A DNA stretch of 64,000 nt from Sphingomonas adhaesiva (GTDB lineage Bacteria > Pseudomonadota > Alphaproteobacteria > Sphingomonadales > Sphingomonadaceae): positions 62,001 to 126,000 of the forward strand of contig NZ_NWVC01000003.1 of assembly GCF_002374855.1 (NCBI RefSeq), given 5' to 3'. A program made the position numbers and the translations under genes. This document shows positions 1-9,239 of the stretch, in pieces; the stretch's first letter is position 1; the number at the start of each line of letters is the position of its first letter. The notes below the pieces were generated by a model that was not told the DNA's origin, ran no database searches, and worked only from the letters and a program-made list of their open reading frames with translations.

Positions 1-270
1 GGGCACGCTGCGCGCGGCGTCGGCGACGACGTCGCGGATCGTGCCCGACCCGAACGGCGCGCGCACCAGCACGCCATAGGCGAGGTTGTCGGTCGGATAT
101 TCCGCGGCGTAGGTGGCCTGGCCGGACACCTTGAGCGGCCCCTCGATCCGGTCGAGCGGGCGGCCGATCACCCCTTGCGTGCCCTGGTCGAGCAGGCTGT
201 GCGGGCGGGGCTGGTCCATCGTCAGGCTGCGCGTTTCCTCGCGGCCCAGCAGGGTTCCGATCAGGCTCAT
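1..270 (-). CDS. Molybdopterin-binding subunit of a xanthine dehydrogenase/aldehyde oxidoreductase, partial
   Basis: N-terminal 90 codons only; the gene runs off the left edge. The visible protein has the start typical of the large subunit of the YagR/PaoC branch of the xanthine oxidase family: a short lead-in, then '[20 protein letters not shown]', the hallmark N-terminal block of these subunits. In the family this subunit carries the molybdenum cofactor and the active site that hydroxylates aldehydes or N-heterocycles. Its ATG overlaps the stop codon of the FAD subunit (ATGA, 268-270), so it is the third gene of the operon. The substrate cannot be told from this fragment. Confidence 0.88.
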   Translation of the reverse strand, partial: MSLIGTLLGREETRSLTMDQPRPHSLLDQGTQGVIGRPLDRIEGPLKVSGQATYAAEYPTDNLAYGVLVRAPFGSGTIRDVVADAARSVP

Positions 271-1232
271 CGCGTCAGTTCCTTCAGGCAGGCGGTCAGC
301 ACGCGGCGCGCGAGCGGGATCTTGAAATCGTTGGTGCCGAAGCCCTTCGCCCCTGCGAGCAGCGCATCGGCAGCGGCAGCGAACGCGGCATCGGACGGCG
401 CCTGACCGACCAGCACGGCCTCCACCGCCGGATCGCGCCACGGCATGTGCGCCAACCCACCGAAGGCAAGCGCGGCGGAGGCGATCTTCCCGTCCTCCAT
501 CGCCACCACGCCCGCGACCGATACGAGCGCGAAGGCGTAGGAGGCGCGGTCGCGCACCTTGCGGTACAGCTGCCGGCCCGCCGGCGGGGCGGGGAGTTCG
601 ACGTGGGTGATGAGCTCGCCCGGCTGCAGCACGTTTTCGACCTCGGGCGTGTCGCCCGGCAGGCGGTAGAAGTCGCCGATCGCGATGCGCCGCTTGTCGC
701 CGCCCGGCGCCTGCGTGACGATCACCGCGTCGAGCGCGCGCATCGCCACCGGCATGTCGCCGGGATGCGTCGCGATACACTGGTCGCTGGTGCCCAGGAT
801 CGCATGGATGCGGTTGAACCCGCCGATCGCCTCGCACCCCGAACCCGGCGCCCGCTTGTTGCAGCCGGCGGCGGTGTCGTAGAAATAATAGCAGCGGGTG
901 CGCTGGAGCAGATTGCCGCCGGTCGTCGCCTTGTTGCGCAGCTGACCGCTGGCCCCGGCGAGCAGCGCGCGGCTGAGCACCTCGTACTTCGCGATGACGC
1001 GCGGGTCCGCGGCCAGATCGCTGTTGGGGACCAGCGCGCCGATCGTCAGCCCGCCGTCGGCGCGCTCCTCGATCCGGTTCAGGTCCAGCCGGCTGATGTC
1101 GACCAGCTTGTCCGGGGTTTCGACCTGCAGCTTCATCAGGTCGAGAAGGTTGGTGCCCCCGGCAATGAAGCGGCCGCCGGCGGCGACGGCATCGGCGATG
1201 CTGTCGGCGCGCGCATAATCGAACGTCTTCAT
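267..1232 (-). CDS. FAD-binding subunit of a PaoABC-type molybdenum hydroxylase
   Basis: 321-residue middle subunit that passes electrons from the Fe-S subunit to FAD. The FAD pyrophosphate-binding loop '[13 protein letters not shown]' lies near residues 22-34 and the second loop '[12 protein letters not shown]' near 103-114. Four cysteines at about 114, 124, 133 and 152 match the extra [4Fe-4S] cluster insertion of E. coli PaoB (YagS), which ordinary xanthine dehydrogenase FAD subunits lack. This places the complex with the periplasmic aldehyde oxidoreductase group. I chose the ATG at 1232 rather than the longer upstream frame because it overlaps the end of the 2Fe-2S gene by 4 bp and gives the family-typical start. 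Confidence 0.9.
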   Translation of the reverse strand: MKTFDYARADSIADAVAAGGRFIAGGTNLLDLMKLQVETPDKLVDISRLDLNRIEERADGGLTIGALVPNSDLAADPRVIAKYEVLSRALLAGASGQLRNKATTGGNLLQRTRCYYFYDTAAGCNKRAPGSGCEAIGGFNRIHAILGTSDQCIATHPGDMPVAMRALDAVIVTQAPGGDKRRIAIGDFYRLPGDTPEVENVLQPGELITHVELPAPPAGRQLYRKVRDRASYAFALVSVAGVVAMEDGKIASAALAFGGLAHMPWRDPAVEAVLVGQAPSDAAFAAAADALLAGAKGFGTNDFKIPLARRVLTACLKELTR

Positions 1233-1738
1233 GCCGCCACCTCGTCGGTCGCGCCGGCGACGTCGCGGATCGCGTCGACGATATTGGGATAGGCGGCGCA
1301 GCGGCAGATGTTGCCGCTCATCCGCTCGCTGATCTCGGCATTGTCGAGCGTCACCGCCTCCAGATCGGCGCTGGCGTGGCTGGGCCAGCCCTTCGCCACT
1401 TCGTCCAGCATGCCCACCGCGGAGCAGATCTGCCCCGGCGTGCAATAGCCGCACTGATAGCCGTCGTGGCGGACGAACGCGGCCTGGAGCGGGTGCAGCG
1501 CCTCCGGCGTGCCAAGCCCCTCGATCGTCACGATATCGTCATCCTGATGCATCACGGCGAGCGTGAGGCAGGAATTGATGCGGCGGCCGTTCACCAGCAT
1601 GGTGCACGCGCCGCACTGACCGTGGTCGCACCCCTTCTTGCTGCCCGTCAGCCCGAGATGTTCGCGGGCCAGATCGAGCAGCGAGGTCCGGATGTCGACC
1701 TCCGCCTCATGGGATTGTCCATTGATGGTGAAGCGCAT
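1229..1738 (-). CDS. 2Fe-2S ferredoxin-like subunit of a molybdenum hydroxylase
   Basis: 169-residue small subunit with both [2Fe-2S] sites of the family: plant-ferredoxin-type cysteines at 37, 42, 45 and 57 ('[12 protein letters not shown]') and the C-terminal four-helix cluster cysteines at 96, 99, 145 and 147 ('QCGYCTPGQ', 'NICRC'). It relays electrons from the Mo centre to the FAD subunit. It is the first gene of the operon and is divergent from the glycerophosphodiesterase gene across about 50 bp. Unlike E. coli PaoA, the chosen protein has no Tat signal (it starts MRFTINGQ), and the in-frame upstream extension contains no twin-arginine motif, so a cytoplasmic complex is inferred. Confidence 0.92.
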   Translation of the reverse strand: MRFTINGQSHEAEVDIRTSLLDLAREHLGLTGSKKGCDHGQCGACTMLVNGRRINSCLTLAVMHQDDDIVTIEGLGTPEALHPLQAAFVRHDGYQCGYCTPGQICSAVGMLDEVAKGWPSHASADLEAVTLDNAEISERMSGNICRCAAYPNIVDAIRDVAGATDEVAA

Positions 1739-1790
1739 GTCCCTGCCTTTCGGTAACTTTCGCCCAACGCCGGCCACTCGTTCCAGGTCC

Positions 1791-2837
1791 GTGCGAACGA
1801 TTCTCATCGTCGCGGTCCTGTCGGGGCTGGCGGCGGCGTGCGCGCCGGTGCAGCATCGCGCGATGACCGATCCGTCGCTGCCGTCCGCCCCGCTCGTCAT
1901 CGCGCATCGCGGCGCGAGTGGCGAGCGCCCCGAACATACCATCGCCAGCTATACGCTGGCCATCCGCCAGGGCGCCGACGTGATCGAGCCGGACCTGGTG
2001 CCCACGAAGGACGACGTGCTGGTCGCGCGGCATGAGAACGAGATTTCGGAGACCACCGACGTCGCGCAGCATCCCGAATTCGCCGCCCGGCGCACGACGA
2101 AGACGATCGACGGCCAGACGCTGACCGGCTGGTTCGTGGAGGATTTCACGATCGCCGAGCTGAAGACGCTGCGCGCGAAGGAGCGGCTGCCGCAGCTGCG
2201 CCCCGCCAATGCCGCCTATGACGGGCAGGAGGCGATTCCGACCTTCGCCGAGGTGATCGCGCTGGCCAAGGCGCATGGCGTCGGCATCTACCCCGAGACC
2301 AAGCACCCCACCTATTTCCGGTCGATCGGCCACCCCACCGACGAACTGGTCGTCACCGCGCTGCGCGAGGCGGGGTGGGACAGCGCCGAGGCGCCGGTCT
2401 ACCTCCAGTCGTTCGAGGTCGACAATCTGAAGCGGCTGGCGACGATGACCAAGGTGCGGCTGATTCAGCTGGTCGCGGGCGAGGGCGCGCCCGCCGACGG
2501 CGCGGCCCCCAGCTATGCCGCGATGATGACCCCGGCGGGGCTGCGTGCGGTGGCCAAATACGCTTATGGCATCGGGCCGGACAAGGCGATGCTGTGGTCG
2601 GGCGACGCGCCCTCGCCGCTGGTGAAGGACGCGCACGCCGCGGGGCTGCGCGTCCATCCGTGGACGTATCGGGCGGAGAATTATTTCCTTCGTGCGCCGT
2701 TCCGCCGCGGCACCGACCCGCGAGCGCACGGCGACCTGGCGGGGGAGATCCGCGCCGCGCTGGACCAGGGAATCGACGGGTTCTTCACCGATTTTCCTGC
2801 TATCGGGGTCGCCGCCAGGGGGCGGGAGACCAAGTGA
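1791..2837 (+). CDS. Glycerophosphodiester phosphodiesterase, secreted lipoprotein-like
   Basis: 348 residues from a GTG start. It hydrolyses glycerophosphodiesters to an alcohol and glycerol 3-phosphate in the GDPD family. The N-terminus is a signal peptide ending in Cys17 ('LSGLAAAC'), so a periplasmic lipoprotein is likely, although the lipobox is imperfect. The catalytic GDPD block 'IAHRGASGERPEHT' sits at about 37-50, followed by the metal-binding 'IEPDLV' near 65-70, 'ARHE' near 79-82 and 'IYPETKHP'. The long insert near 90-140 is usual for the periplasmic GlpQ type. The open frame extends further upstream, but the GTG at 1791 gives a clean signal peptide and leaves a short divergent promoter region. 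Confidence 0.9.
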   Translation: MRTILIVAVLSGLAAACAPVQHRAMTDPSLPSAPLVIAHRGASGERPEHTIASYTLAIRQGADVIEPDLVPTKDDVLVARHENEISETTDVAQHPEFAARRTTKTIDGQTLTGWFVEDFTIAELKTLRAKERLPQLRPANAAYDGQEAIPTFAEVIALAKAHGVGIYPETKHPTYFRSIGHPTDELVVTALREAGWDSAEAPVYLQSFEVDNLKRLATMTKVRLIQLVAGEGAPADGAAPSYAAMMTPAGLRAVAKYAYGIGPDKAMLWSGDAPSPLVKDAHAAGLRVHPWTYRAENYFLRAPFRRGTDPRAHGDLAGEIRAALDQGIDGFFTDFPAIGVAARGRETK

Positions 2838-2838
2838 C

Positions 2839-3111
2839 ATGCGTAACGTGACGGTGGTGAGGCTGGCGGCGGCGATCGTGCTGCTGCCGGCGGCGACGGG
2901 GTGCGTGCGCACCGTCGCGGGCGTGGTGACCGCGCCGGTCAGGCTGGCGGGCAAGGCGGTGGGCGGCACCGTCGACATGATGACCACCAGCGAGAAGGAA
3001 AAGGACGAGAAGTACGTCCGCCAGATGCGCAAGCGCGACGAGGCCGAGGCCAGGGCGCAGCGCGAGCGCGAGAAGGAATGCCGCAAGCATCCGGAGCGGT
3101 GCGAGGGGTAG
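2839..3111 (+). CDS. Small putative lipoprotein with charged coiled-coil tail
   Basis: 90 residues beginning 1 bp after the glycerophosphodiesterase stop, so probably co-transcribed. A signal peptide with lipobox-like 'LPAATGC' (Cys22) is followed by a short Val/Ala-rich stretch and a strongly charged Lys/Glu/Arg segment from about 50 to 85 that looks helical or coiled-coil. Two further cysteines sit at the very end ('KECRKHPERCEG'). Similar small lipoproteins occur in sphingomonads without known function. The gene call rests on the signal peptide, composition and tight spacing. Confidence 0.7.
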   Translation: MRNVTVVRLAAAIVLLPAATGCVRTVAGVVTAPVRLAGKAVGGTVDMMTTSEKEKDEKYVRQMRKRDEAEARAQREREKECRKHPERCEG

Positions 3112-3426
3112 GGGGCGTTCGTCCGGAACGTCGCTTTCATCGTACCGGACCTGTTCGGGGTTTCTGCCGAGGTTGGTTTTCCTGCCTCACCCCGTCCGTC
3201 ACCCCGGCGAAGGCCGGGGTCCATGGTGCCGCGAACGCAACGACGTGTGCGTTTGCGGAAATATGGATGCCGGAACAAGTCCGGCATGACGGTAGGGAGT
3301 TGGCAAAGGTTTCGGGCAAGCCCCGGGGGTGACGGCGACCCGCTCCGCCCCTCCCCCGCGCCCGCCAACCTCCATCATCCCCATTCGGGGTTCCTTCCGC
3401 GGGGGCATTGGGTTAACAGCCCGCCA
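3112..3426. repeat. Intergenic region with dispersed palindromic element (3194-3292)
   Basis: No gene is seen in this 315-bp gap. From about 3194 to 3292 it holds two inverted repeats back to back: 'CACCCCGGCGAAGGCCGGGG' and, about 60 bp on, 'ATGCCGGAACAAGTCCGGCA', joined by a variable spacer containing 'GCGTTTGCGG'. Variants recur near 8161, 24174, 58329, 59617 and 62719, always between genes. The downstream end (about 3380-3426) should hold the promoter or leader of ybgC-tol, but no clear -35/-10 pair could be assigned. Confidence 0.75.
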
Positions 3427-3894
3427 ATGACGGTCGAGGGTCAGGACCAGCCGGCGCAGGGACGGTTCGAGGGCGCGGCGCACCTGTTCGCGGTGCGCGT
3501 TTATTTCGAGGACACCGACCTGTCGGGCGTCGTCTATCACGCCAATTACCTGCGCTACATGGAACGCGCCCGGTCCGACATGCTGCGTGTCGCCGGGATC
3601 GACCAGCGCGCGCATTTCGAGGGCGGGGGCGGCGCCTATGCGATCGCCGACCTGGCCATCCGCTATCGCGCGCCGGCGCGGCTGGACGATGCGCTGCTGG
3701 TCGAAAGCCGCGTCGTCGCGGCGAGAGGCGCCAGCGTCGTCATTCATCAGACAGTCAGGCGCGGCGCGGAATTGCTGACCGACGCCACCGTGACCGCGGC
3801 ATTGGTGGGGCCGGACGGCCGCCCGCGCCGCCAGCCCGCGGCGTGGATCGACCGTTTCCGCAGCCTCGTCCTCCAGGGGGAAGATACGCCGTGA
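3427..3894 (+). CDS. ybgC: Tol-Pal system-associated acyl-CoA thioesterase YbgC
   Basis: 155-residue hot-dog-fold thioesterase. The 4-hydroxybenzoyl-CoA thioesterase/YbgC signature 'FEDTDLSGVVYHANYLRYME' covers residues 27-46, with the catalytic-type Asp31 and the 'HANY' block. The family cleaves short- or long-chain acyl-CoA or acyl-ACP and is linked to the Tol-Pal complex and phospholipid metabolism. It is the first gene of ybgC-tolQRAB-pal, and its stop codon overlaps the GTG of tolQ. The chosen ATG is the first in frame that gives the usual family length; about 20 residues precede the conserved core. Confidence 0.93.
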   Translation: MTVEGQDQPAQGRFEGAAHLFAVRVYFEDTDLSGVVYHANYLRYMERARSDMLRVAGIDQRAHFEGGGGAYAIADLAIRYRAPARLDDALLVESRVVAARGASVVIHQTVRRGAELLTDATVTAALVGPDGRPRRQPAAWIDRFRSLVLQGEDTP

Positions 3895-4583
3895 ACCCGA
3901 TATTGCAGACCGACGCCGCGACCCTGTCCCCGATCGCGCTGTTCCTTCAGGCCGACTGGGTGGTGAAGGGCGTGATGCTGGGGCTGCTGCTGGCCAGCAT
4001 CTGGACCTGGGCGATCATCATCGCCTTCTGGGTGAAGCTCGGCCGCACGCGCAAGGCGAGCGAGACGTTCGAGCAGGAATTCTGGCGCGCCGACGATATC
4101 GACGCCTTCGTCAAGACGCGCGGGACCGCCGACCTGCCGACGGCGCGCGTGCTGGCGGCGGGGGTGACCGAATGGCGCCGCTCCACGCAGGGCAACCGCA
4201 TCGACCGCGAGGGCACGCGCGAACGGCTGGGCACGACGATGGGATCGGCGGTCGCCAAGGAGATCGACCAATTGTCCGACCGGCTGAACGTGCTGGCGAC
4301 GGTGGGGTCGGTGGCGCCGTTCGTCGGGCTGTTCGGCACGGTATGGGGCATCATGCGCAGCTTCACGTCGATCGCCAGCCAGCAGAACACCAGCCTGGCG
4401 GTGGTCGCGCCGGGCATCGCCGAGGCGCTGTTCGCGACCGCGATCGGGCTGTTCGCCGCCATCCCGGCGGTGATCGCGTACAATCGCTTCAGCCATGCGA
4501 TCAACCGCATCGAGGCGCGGCTGATGCGCTTTGCCGACGGGTTCCACGCCACGCTGTCGCGCCAGCTCGACGGCGAGCGGTGA
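3891..4583 (+). CDS. tolQ: Tol-Pal system inner-membrane proton-channel subunit TolQ
   Basis: 230 residues, the same as E. coli TolQ. TolQ and TolR form the proton-motive-force-driven motor of the Tol-Pal envelope machine (cell division, outer-membrane integrity). Three transmembrane helices are visible at about 25-48, 137-157 and 172-196, with the family block 'TVGSVAPFVGLFGTVWGIM' in the second and 'GIAEALFATAIGLFAAIPAV' leading through the third. A large cytoplasmic loop lies between helices 1 and 2. I chose the GTG at 3891, which overlaps the ybgC stop (GTGA); the longer frame would add residues with no resemblance to TolQ. Confidence 0.95.
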   Translation: MNPILQTDAATLSPIALFLQADWVVKGVMLGLLLASIWTWAIIIAFWVKLGRTRKASETFEQEFWRADDIDAFVKTRGTADLPTARVLAAGVTEWRRSTQGNRIDREGTRERLGTTMGSAVAKEIDQLSDRLNVLATVGSVAPFVGLFGTVWGIMRSFTSIASQQNTSLAVVAPGIAEALFATAIGLFAAIPAVIAYNRFSHAINRIEARLMRFADGFHATLSRQLDGER

Positions 4584-4590
4584 TGCGCGC

Positions 4591-5022
<432 letters not shown>

Positions 5023-5027
5023 GCGGC

Positions 5028-6002
5028 GTGGAGCGCGCCGAGAAGATCGGGCTGGCAGGAGCGGTCGCGGGGCATGTCGTCCTGTTCGGCCTGCTGTCGG
5101 TCGGGTTTCTCGACACGCCCGAGGCGATGAAGCCGAAGCAGGCGCCGGTCGAGGTCAGCCTGGTCAAGGACGTCGCGCTGGAGGCCGCCGCCCCGGCCGC
5201 GACCGAGCCGCCGTCGCAGGCGGTCGCGCCCGAAACCGGCGAGCCGCAGGATGCCCCGCCCCCGGTGCCCGAACCGCAGCCGCGACCCGAGCCCGCGCCG
5301 CAGCCGGCCCCCGCGCCAAAGCCCGAGCCGGCGCCGCCCAAGCCAGCGCCGGCCAAGCCCGCCCCGCCCAAGCCGGCGCCGCCCCGGCCGGCGCCCGCGC
5401 CCAAGCCCGTGCCGCAGCCGAAACCGCGGCCGAAGCCCGCGCCGCCCGCGGCGGAAAAGGCGCCCGCCAAGCCCGCGCCCGCGCGTCCCGCTGCCGCCGC
5501 CGCCGCCAGCGCGACCAGGGCGCCGCCCGCCGCGTCGAAGGGCGCGGGCAAGACCCCCGCCGCCACCGCGGCGCGCCCGCGCGGCGGACGGCTGGGCAGC
5601 GATTTCCTGAAGGGCCTGACCGCCGAGCCGAGCAAGGCGCGCGACAGCGACGCGCCGCCATCGGCCGCGCGCGTCGACGGCAAGGCGCTGGCCGCGATCC
5701 AGCAGGCGATCGCACGGCAGATCCAGCCGTGCGCCGACCGGCAGGTCGATCCGGGGCCGGGCGCCAACCAGATCGTCACCACGCTGAACCTGCGCCTCAA
5801 CCGCGACGGCACGCTGTCGGCGACGCCGACGGTGGTGCGCCAGTCGGGGGTGGACGACGACAACCGGCGCTACGCGCGGCGCGTGGTCGATCTGGGCATT
5901 GCCGCGTTCAAGGGATGTTCGCCGCTGAAGCTGCCGGCCGAATACTATGCCACCGCCAACGGGGGGTGGAGCAACATCAACTATAATTGGAAGCTGCGCT
6001 GA
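5028..6002 (+). CDS. tolA: Cell envelope integrity protein TolA
   Basis: 324 residues from a GTG start 5 bp after tolR. There is one N-terminal transmembrane helix (about 8-27, with His16 in 'GHVVLFGLLS' resembling the SHLS region that contacts TolQR). Residues about 60-185 are a Pro/Ala/Lys-rich linker of 'KPAP'-type repeats, replacing the Ala/Lys helix of enterobacterial TolA. The C-terminal globular domain (about 200-324) has the TonB/TolA-type pattern 'AIARQIQPCADRQVD' and ends 'NINYNWKLR'. It bridges the inner-membrane TolQR motor to TolB/Pal. The stop overlaps the tolB ATG. Confidence 0.92.
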   Translation: MERAEKIGLAGAVAGHVVLFGLLSVGFLDTPEAMKPKQAPVEVSLVKDVALEAAAPAATEPPSQAVAPETGEPQDAPPPVPEPQPRPEPAPQPAPAPKPEPAPPKPAPAKPAPPKPAPPRPAPAPKPVPQPKPRPKPAPPAAEKAPAKPAPARPAAAAAASATRAPPAASKGAGKTPAATAARPRGGRLGSDFLKGLTAEPSKARDSDAPPSAARVDGKALAAIQQAIARQIQPCADRQVDPGPGANQIVTTLNLRLNRDGTLSATPTVVRQSGVDDDNRRYARRVVDLGIAAFKGCSPLKLPAEYYATANGGWSNINYNWKLR

Positions 6003-7369
6003 TGCGTCTGACGTTCCTGATCGCCGCCCTGCTCGCCACCGTGTCGCCCGCCTGGGCACAGGAGCCGCCGCCCGCCCCGCCGGCCGCGCCCGCCGGGGCG
6101 ACCCCGCCGCCGCTGGAGGTGGACGTCACCGGCGGCATCAGCGCACCGATGCCGATCGCGATCCCGCCGATGCCGACGACGCAGGTGGTGCAGACCCCGG
6201 CGGGATCCACCGACCAGCTGGGCCGGCAATTGTCGGAGATCGTCGCCAATGACCTGCGCAATTCCGGGCTGTTCACCCCCGTCAGCCCGGCGCAGCTGCG
6301 CGCGATCGCCTTTCCCGAAGTGACCGCGCCGACGTTCGATTACTGGGGCGGCACCGGCGCGCAGGCGCTGGTGCAGGGCTATATCCGCGCCAATGGCGAC
6401 GGGACGCTGACGGTCGGCTGCTATCTGTACGACGTGTCGGCCCGCACCGAGCTGACGCGGCAGGGGTTCGTCGTGCCGCCGTCCGACTGGCGGCGCGCCG
6501 CGCACAAATGCGCCGACATGGTCTATACGCGGCTGACCGGCGAGGGGCCGTATTTCGACAGCCGCGTCGTCTATGTCAGCGAAACCGGGCCGAAGGCGAA
6601 CCGGATCAAGCGGCTGGCGATCATGGACCAGGACGGTGCCAACCACCGGTTCCTGACCGCCGGTTCGTCGATCGTGCTGACCCCGCGCTTCGCGCCGAAC
6701 CAGCAGTCGATCGTGTACATGAGCTATGTCGGCAAGAATCCGGCGATCTACGTCTATGACATCGGGTCGGGGCGCCAGCGGCTGGTGGTGCAGAACGTCG
6801 CCACCACCTTCGCGCCGCGCTTCTCCCCCGACGGGCGGTGGATCCTGTTTTCGATGGCGCAGGCGGGGAACACCGACATCTATCGCGTCGCCGCGACCGG
6901 CGGCACGCCGCAGCGGCTGACGACGTCGCCGGGCATCGACACCGGCGGCAGCTATTCCCCCGACGGATCGAAGATCGTGTTCGAAAGCGACCGTTCGGGC
7001 GGGCAGCAATTGTACGTGATGAACGCCGACGGTTCCAACCAGCAGCGCATCAGTTTCGGCAGCGGGCGCTACGCCACGCCGGTGTGGAGCCCGCGCGGCG
7101 ACCTGATCGCGTTCACCAAGATCGCCGGGCCGTTCCGCATCGGCATCATGAGCCCGAGCGGCGCGGGCGAGAAGCTGCTGACCAACGCCTGGCAGGACGA
7201 AGGCCCGACGTGGAGCCCGAACGGCCGCGTGCTGATGTTCTTCCGCCAGGGGCAGGGCAATGCCGGCAAGGCCGATCTGTGGTCGGTCGACCTGACCGGG
7301 GTGAACGAGCGCCGCGTGCCGACCCCGCTGGACGGTTCCGACCCGGCGTGGGGACCGCTTCGTCCGTGA
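6002..7369 (+). CDS. tolB: Tol-Pal system periplasmic beta-propeller protein TolB
   Basis: 455 residues. A signal peptide ends at 'SPAWA' (about residue 19). A proline-rich stretch follows, then the TolB N-terminal domain (about 60-180) and a six-bladed WD40-like propeller (about 190-450) with blade motifs 'FSPDGRWILF', 'YSPDGSKIVFESDRSG', 'WSPRGDLIAFT' and 'WSPNGRVLMFF'. It binds Pal and TolA in the periplasm. The start overlaps the tolA stop (TGATG). Length and domain order match the family; the Pro-rich insertion after the signal peptide is longer than in E. coli. Confidence 0.96.
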   Translation: MRLTFLIAALLATVSPAWAQEPPPAPPAAPAGATPPPLEVDVTGGISAPMPIAIPPMPTTQVVQTPAGSTDQLGRQLSEIVANDLRNSGLFTPVSPAQLRAIAFPEVTAPTFDYWGGTGAQALVQGYIRANGDGTLTVGCYLYDVSARTELTRQGFVVPPSDWRRAAHKCADMVYTRLTGEGPYFDSRVVYVSETGPKANRIKRLAIMDQDGANHRFLTAGSSIVLTPRFAPNQQSIVYMSYVGKNPAIYVYDIGSGRQRLVVQNVATTFAPRFSPDGRWILFSMAQAGNTDIYRVAATGGTPQRLTTSPGIDTGGSYSPDGSKIVFESDRSGGQQLYVMNADGSNQQRISFGSGRYATPVWSPRGDLIAFTKIAGPFRIGIMSPSGAGEKLLTNAWQDEGPTWSPNGRVLMFFRQGQGNAGKADLWSVDLTGVNERRVPTPLDGSDPAWGPLRP

Positions 7370-7435
7370 TCGCGTTCATGGGGGCATGAACGGGGACCGA
7401 CCGACCGACATGACGTACCGCAAGGGAGAATGGCC

Positions 7436-7960
7436 ATGGCACGACTGACGACGACGATCCTGATGGCGACCGCGCTGGTCGCCACCGCCGCCTGTTCCAA
7501 GAAGCGCCCGGAGGTGCTGCCCCCCGCCCCCGGCGACACCGCGCCGCCGCCGGCGCAGACCGGGCCGGTCGACCCCAATGGCGGGATCGCGCCCGGTTCG
7601 GCGGCCGATTTCAAGCGATCGGCACAGAGCGACACGGTGCATTTCGGCACCGACATGTACGATATCGACGCGACGGCGCGCGCGATCCTCGATTCGCAGG
7701 TCGACTGGCTGCAGCGCTATCCGAACGTGACGATCACGATCGAGGGCCATTGCGACGAACGCGGTACGCGCGAATACAATCTCGCGCTGGGCGACCGGCG
7801 CGCGAACGCGGCCAAGAACTATCTGGCCGCGCGCGGCATCGCGCCGTCGCGGATCAGCGTCATCAGCTATGGCAAGGAACGCCCGGTCGCGCTGGGATCG
7901 GACGAGGCGAGCTGGGCGGAGAACCGCCGCGCGGTGACCGTCGTCGTCAACGGCGCGTAA
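7436..7960 (+). CDS. pal: Peptidoglycan-associated lipoprotein Pal
   Basis: 174 residues. The signal peptide ends at Cys20 ('LVATAAC'), a loose lipobox. After a Pro-rich tether the OmpA-like peptidoglycan-binding domain spans about 65-172 with 'ITIEGHCDERGTREYNLALG' and the conserved Asp/Arg that hold diaminopimelate. It anchors the outer membrane to peptidoglycan and binds TolB. Two in-frame ATGs exist at 7430 and 7436; I chose 7436 because 'AAGGGAG' at about 7422-7428 is too close to the first. It ends the tol operon here: no cpoB/ybgF follows. Confidence 0.94.
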   Translation: MARLTTTILMATALVATAACSKKRPEVLPPAPGDTAPPPAQTGPVDPNGGIAPGSAADFKRSAQSDTVHFGTDMYDIDATARAILDSQVDWLQRYPNVTITIEGHCDERGTREYNLALGDRRANAAKNYLAARGIAPSRISVISYGKERPVALGSDEASWAENRRAVTVVVNGA

Positions 7961-8361
7961 GCGGCTTCGCCACCGGCGCGGGCGGGTTTGGCGGCCCGTT
8001 CGTGCCGGGGGCGATCGACGTGTCACGCCGTCGTGCCGCGCCCTTCGACTTGGCTCAGGAGAGCCCTGTTCCGGCATTCATTTCTCCGCGGACGCAAGCG
8101 TCTTTGCGTTTGCGGAGGCACGGTCCACGGACTGCGCGGGACCTTTGTAAAACCCAGGCCGTCATGCCGGACTAGTTCCGGCATCCACGTCTCCGCACAC
8201 GGGCAAGCGCCTGATGTCGCGGCGCAGTGGACCCCGGAACAAGGCTCTCCTTAGCGAAGTCGAAGGGTCCGGGGTGACGGAGGGGAGCGCCGGGGTGGCG
8301 GAGTGAGCGAGGGTAGGAAAACCGGCTTTCGTGAACGTCACACGCTCGCCGCCGCCCGCGC
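7961..8361. repeat. Intergenic region with two copies of the dispersed palindromic family
   Basis: About 400 bp without a supported gene, between the convergent pal and MpaB-like genes. A first, degraded copy (about 8036-8140) includes 'GGAGAGCCCTGTTCCGGCAT' and 'TTTGCGTTTGCGG'. A second (8161-8280) begins 'GTCATGCCGGACTAGTTCCG' and ends 'GGGTCCGGGGTGACGG'. Both also carry 'CGACTTGGCTCAGGAGAG' / 'CTCTCCTTAGCGAAGTCGAA', a longer inverted arm flanking the unit. 'GCGGGACCTTTG' just before the second copy is also found just before the copy near 24174. Confidence 0.75.
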
Positions 8362-9210
8362 CTACGCTCCGCGTTGCAATGCCCAACGCAGCACGCGGTT
8401 CATGCCGCCCGCGCCGGCGCGGATCGCAGGGCGCAGCAGCGTTGGCGGGCGGCGGCCGTGCATCGCCGCTGCCCAATCCGGCAACAGGTCGATCCCCGCC
8501 GCGGCGGTGAGGTGCAGTCCGGCTGCCTGCGCGCTGTCCGGCCCGGGCGCCAGCAACGCGTCGGCGACCTCGCGCGTGCGGTGATCGGCGCGCAACTGCG
8601 GGCGGATGCGGCGATAGTAATCGGCCACCTCCGCGCGCGAGCGGGGGATGTCGCGGGCGCCCAGCCGTTCCGCGACGATCGCGGCGTCGGCAAGGTAACG
8701 GTCCTGCAGCGCCGGGGTCAGCGCGGGATCGCGATAGCGCAGATAGGCGCGCAGGAAGCTGTCGACCTCAGCGACATGGACCCAGGTGAGCAAGGCGGGA
8801 TCGTTGGCGTCGTAACGGGTGCCGTCGGGGAGACTGCCGTGCACGCGATCGTGGATGGTGGACACGTGCGCGATCGCGCGTTCCGCCGCGGCGGTGCCGC
8901 CGAAGGTGGTGAGGCCGATGAACTGCGCGGTGCGTTTCAGCCGCCCGAGCCGGTCGCGGCGAAAGTCGCTATGGTCCCACACCCCCGCCAGCGCGGCGGG
9001 GTGGAGCATCTGGAGCAGCAGCGCCGACAGGCCGCCGATCATCATCGCGGCGAAATCGCCGTGCACCAGCAGCGCGGGACTGTCCGCAGCGAACAGCCCG
9101 GGATCGCCGGGCGAGCGGGCGAGGTCCACTTCCCCGCTGCCGACCAGCCCGCGCAGCCGCGCGGCCAGCGATGCGCGAAAGCGATCGACGAACGGGTCGA
9201 CGATCGCCAT
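8362..9210 (-). CDS. Oxygenase MpaB family protein (DUF2236)
   Basis: 282 residues matching the ER-bound oxygenase MpaB/DUF2236 family, which includes the haem-dependent rubber oxygenase Lcp. Visible family blocks are 'ALLVHGDFAAMMIGGLSALL', the following 'MLHPAALAGVWDHSDFRRD', and 'TWVHVAEVDSFLRAYLRY' in the central helical bundle. His and Asp residues in these blocks are the expected haem- or metal-contacting positions, inferred from the family. Substrate unknown. It lies 29 bp downstream of the MucR gene on the same strand and may be co-transcribed with it. Confidence 0.82.
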   Translation of the reverse strand: MAIVDPFVDRFRASLAARLRGLVGSGEVDLARSPGDPGLFAADSPALLVHGDFAAMMIGGLSALLLQMLHPAALAGVWDHSDFRRDRLGRLKRTAQFIGLTTFGGTAAAERAIAHVSTIHDRVHGSLPDGTRYDANDPALLTWVHVAEVDSFLRAYLRYRDPALTPALQDRYLADAAIVAERLGARDIPRSRAEVADYYRRIRPQLRADHRTREVADALLAPGPDSAQAAGLHLTAAAGIDLLPDWAAAMHGRRPPTLLRPAIRAGAGGMNRVLRWALQRGA

Positions 9211-9239
9211 CGGCGCCGCGCCGGCCGGGCGCGCGATCG

